Shown: piece after piece, positions 5,760 through 6,728 of the stretch
Layout of the letters: every line of letters begins with the position of its first letter
How positions within the stretch are numbered: the stretch's first letter is position 1
Assembly: GCA_046262415.1 (NCBI GenBank)
Contig: JBHEMU010000165.1
Span: forward strand, 1-6,728
Length of the DNA stretch: 6,728 bases
Source of the DNA: JACDAS01 sp046262415
GTDB taxonomy: Bacteria; Actinomycetota; Thermoleophilia; Gaiellales; Gaiellaceae
Direction of reading: 5' to 3'
Translations under genes and position numbers: made by a program
The notes under the pieces: generated by a model
Database searches by the model: none
What the model was told of the DNA's origin: nothing
The model's input: the letters and a program-made list of their open reading frames with translations, nothing else

Positions 5760-6508
5760 GCGAGGTCTGGTCGCAGGGCAGCTACGCGCGGATCGCCGAG
5801 CGGTTCGCGCCGATCCACGACGAGCTGATCGAGCGCCTCGGGCCGCGCCCGGGCCTCCGGTGGCTCGACGTGGCCACCGGAACGGGCGAGGTCGCCCTGC
5901 GGGCCGCGCGCGCGGGAGCGGAGGTGACCGCGCTCGACATCTCGCCGCGGCTGCTCGGGGAAGCCCGCCGGCGAGCCGGGGCGGAGGATCTCTCGATCGG
6001 CTTCGATCTCGGCGACGCGCAGGAGCTTCCGTACGAGGACGGGGGATTCGACGTCGTCACGTCGTCCTTCGGCGTCATCTTCGCCCCCGACCGCAGCGCC
6101 GTGGCCCGCGAGCTCGGCCGGGTCTGCCGCCCCCGCGGCCGGCTCGGCCTCACGACGTGGCTGCCCAAGCCTGCGCTGACCCGGCTCTACGAGCGCTTCC
6201 AGGAGCGGCCTCCCGCCGCCGAGTCGGAGGCGTGGGGTCGCGAGGAGGAGGTGCGGGGGCTGCTCGGGCGCTCGTTCGAGCTGGAGACCTCGACCGGGAC
6301 CTGGGCGCTGGAGGGAGAGTCGCCCGAGGCGGTCTACGAGTTCATGGCGGACGCTGCTCCGCCGATCGCGGCGTTCCTCGGCACGCTCGCGGCGGAGCGG
6401 CGGGACGAGTTCCGGGAGGCGTTCCTCGAGTACTGGCGGGGGTTCGAGGTGGAGGAGGGGGTTCGGGAGCCGCGCGAGTACCTGCTCGTGCTGGGGACGC
6501 GGCGGTGA
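5756..6508 (+). CDS. Class I SAM-dependent methyltransferase (Methyltransferase_11/UbiE-like), CTG start
   Basis: A 250-residue Rossmann-fold methyltransferase; the substrate is not identifiable. Motif I LDVATGTGEVAL (37-48) binds SAM, and ALDIS (59-63) carries the acidic residue for the ribose hydroxyls. DAQELPYEDGGFDVVTSSFG and the following VIFAPD give motifs II/III of the UbiE-like type, followed by a post-motif RPRGRLGLTTW. The C-terminal part (from about residue 150) is the variable substrate-binding region. The start is unusual: from the dioxygenase end to motif I this frame has no ATG, GTG or TTG, yet the N-terminal sequence SEVWSQGSYARIAERFAPI looks like a normal family beginning. 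CTG at 5756, in a CTGA overlap with the upstream stop and preceded by AAGGAG at 5 nt, is the best candidate. A sequence error (ATG or GTG misread) is the main alternative. Its position between dioxygenase and M20 hydrolase suggests co-expression and coupled translation. Confidence 0.87.
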   Translation: MSEVWSQGSYARIAERFAPIHDELIERLGPRPGLRWLDVATGTGEVALRAARAGAEVTALDISPRLLGEARRRAGAEDLSIGFDLGDAQELPYEDGGFDVVTSSFGVIFAPDRSAVARELGRVCRPRGRLGLTTWLPKPALTRLYERFQERPPAAESEAWGREEEVRGLLGRSFELETSTGTWALEGESPEAVYEFMADAAPPIAAFLGTLAAERRDEFREAFLEYWRGFEVEEGVREPREYLLVLGTRR

Positions 6509-6728
6509 CGCCGCGAGAGGAGGTCACCGAGCTCCTGCGCGAGCTGATCCGCCTCGACACCGTCAATCCGCCCGGGAACGAGTCGCTCGCCGCCGAGCTC
6601 CTGCACGAGTACCTGGGAGACAACGGCGTCGCGTGCGAGCTGTACGCGCGGGTACCCCGGCGGGCGAATCTCGTCGCACGGCTCCCCGGTCGCGGCGGCG
6701 GCTCCAGCCTCCTCCTCTTGTCCCACAC
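6505..6728 (+). CDS. M20-family metallohydrolase, N-terminal part (runs off the window)
   Basis: The last 224 bp encode the first 74 residues of an M20-type protein (peptidase / amidohydrolase, ArgE-DapE-carboxypeptidase G2 group). The N-terminal helix LLRELIRLDTVNPPGNE (10-26) is the classic family signature. ANLVARLPG (54-62) and LLLLSH (69-74) follow, leading into what is normally (G/S)HxDVVP; the window ends at the first expected zinc-ligand His. GTG at 6505 overlaps the methyltransferase TGA as GTGA, and GGGGA (6493-6497) lies 7 nt upstream, so the start is well supported. The specific substrate (N-acyl amino acid, dipeptide, succinyl-diaminopimelate or other) cannot be told from this part. 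It is the third gene of the apparent operon with tryptophan dioxygenase. Confidence 0.88.
   Translation, partial: MTPREEVTELLRELIRLDTVNPPGNESLAAELLHEYLGDNGVACELYARVPRRANLVARLPGRGGGSSLLLLSH

Noticed and set aside
5740..5765. Programmed frameshift joining dioxygenase and methyltransferase
   Set aside because: The shift needed is -1 and there is no slippery heptamer; the AAGGAG-CTG arrangement explains the junction more simply.
1..6728. CRISPR array, tRNA, rRNA, toxin-antitoxin or defence cluster
   Set aside because: I looked on both strands and saw no regularly spaced repeats, no tRNA-like cloverleaf or conserved T-loop, and no gene pair of those kinds.

Overview
The window is uniformly GC-rich, with G or C at most third codon positions. 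Genes are tightly packed, and several start with GTG. Together with the gene content (arginase, fused electron-transfer flavoprotein, short tryptophan dioxygenase, RarA), this suggests a soil- or sediment-type actinobacterium, perhaps of the Thermoleophilia/Gaiellales/Solirubrobacterales kind. That placement is inferred from composition and general resemblance; no marker gene proves it.

Layout, left to right. Positions 1-119 (+) are the last 38 codons of a transposase, most like the C-terminus of IS110-family enzymes, with codon use unlike the rest. Only 32 bp later comes a complete arginase gene (152-1063, +). Facing it are a decayed 44-codon piece of an alpha/beta-hydrolase gene (1129-1260, -) and a 595-residue single-chain electron-transfer flavoprotein with beta and alpha subunits fused (1261-3048, -). 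A small calcineurin-like phosphoesterase (3069-3740, +; alternative start 3051) diverges from the ETF gene with almost no spacer and converges 3 bp from the stop of rarA (3744-5009, -), the AAA+ replication-recombination factor. Divergent from rarA, across a 21-bp gap holding both Shine-Dalgarno sequences in one near-palindrome, runs an apparent operon (+): a short tryptophan 2,3-dioxygenase (5031-5759), a class I SAM methyltransferase that seems to start at CTG (5756-6508), and the N-terminus of an M20-family metallohydrolase (6505 to the window end). Both junctions in this operon are 4-nt stop/start overlaps (CTGA and GTGA), so translational coupling is likely.

How the genes work together. 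Arginase (arginine to ornithine plus urea) and tryptophan dioxygenase (tryptophan to N-formylkynurenine) are both amino-acid catabolic enzymes. They belong to separate transcription units, and no further kynurenine-pathway or urea-cycle gene is visible. The ETF could carry electrons from a flavin dehydrogenase encoded elsewhere. The left 1.3 kb looks rearranged: transposase end, arginase, then a truncated hydrolase gene. The right side looks like ordinary compact chromosome.

No CRISPR array, tRNA, rRNA, complete mobile element or defence system was found. The points most worth a second look are the CTG-started methyltransferase, the fused ETF with several changed FAD-pocket residues, the strong ribosome-binding site ahead of an ATC codon at the arginase 5' end, the hydrolase fragment lying in phase behind the ETF stop, and the unassigned TDO-methyltransferase-M20 operon.
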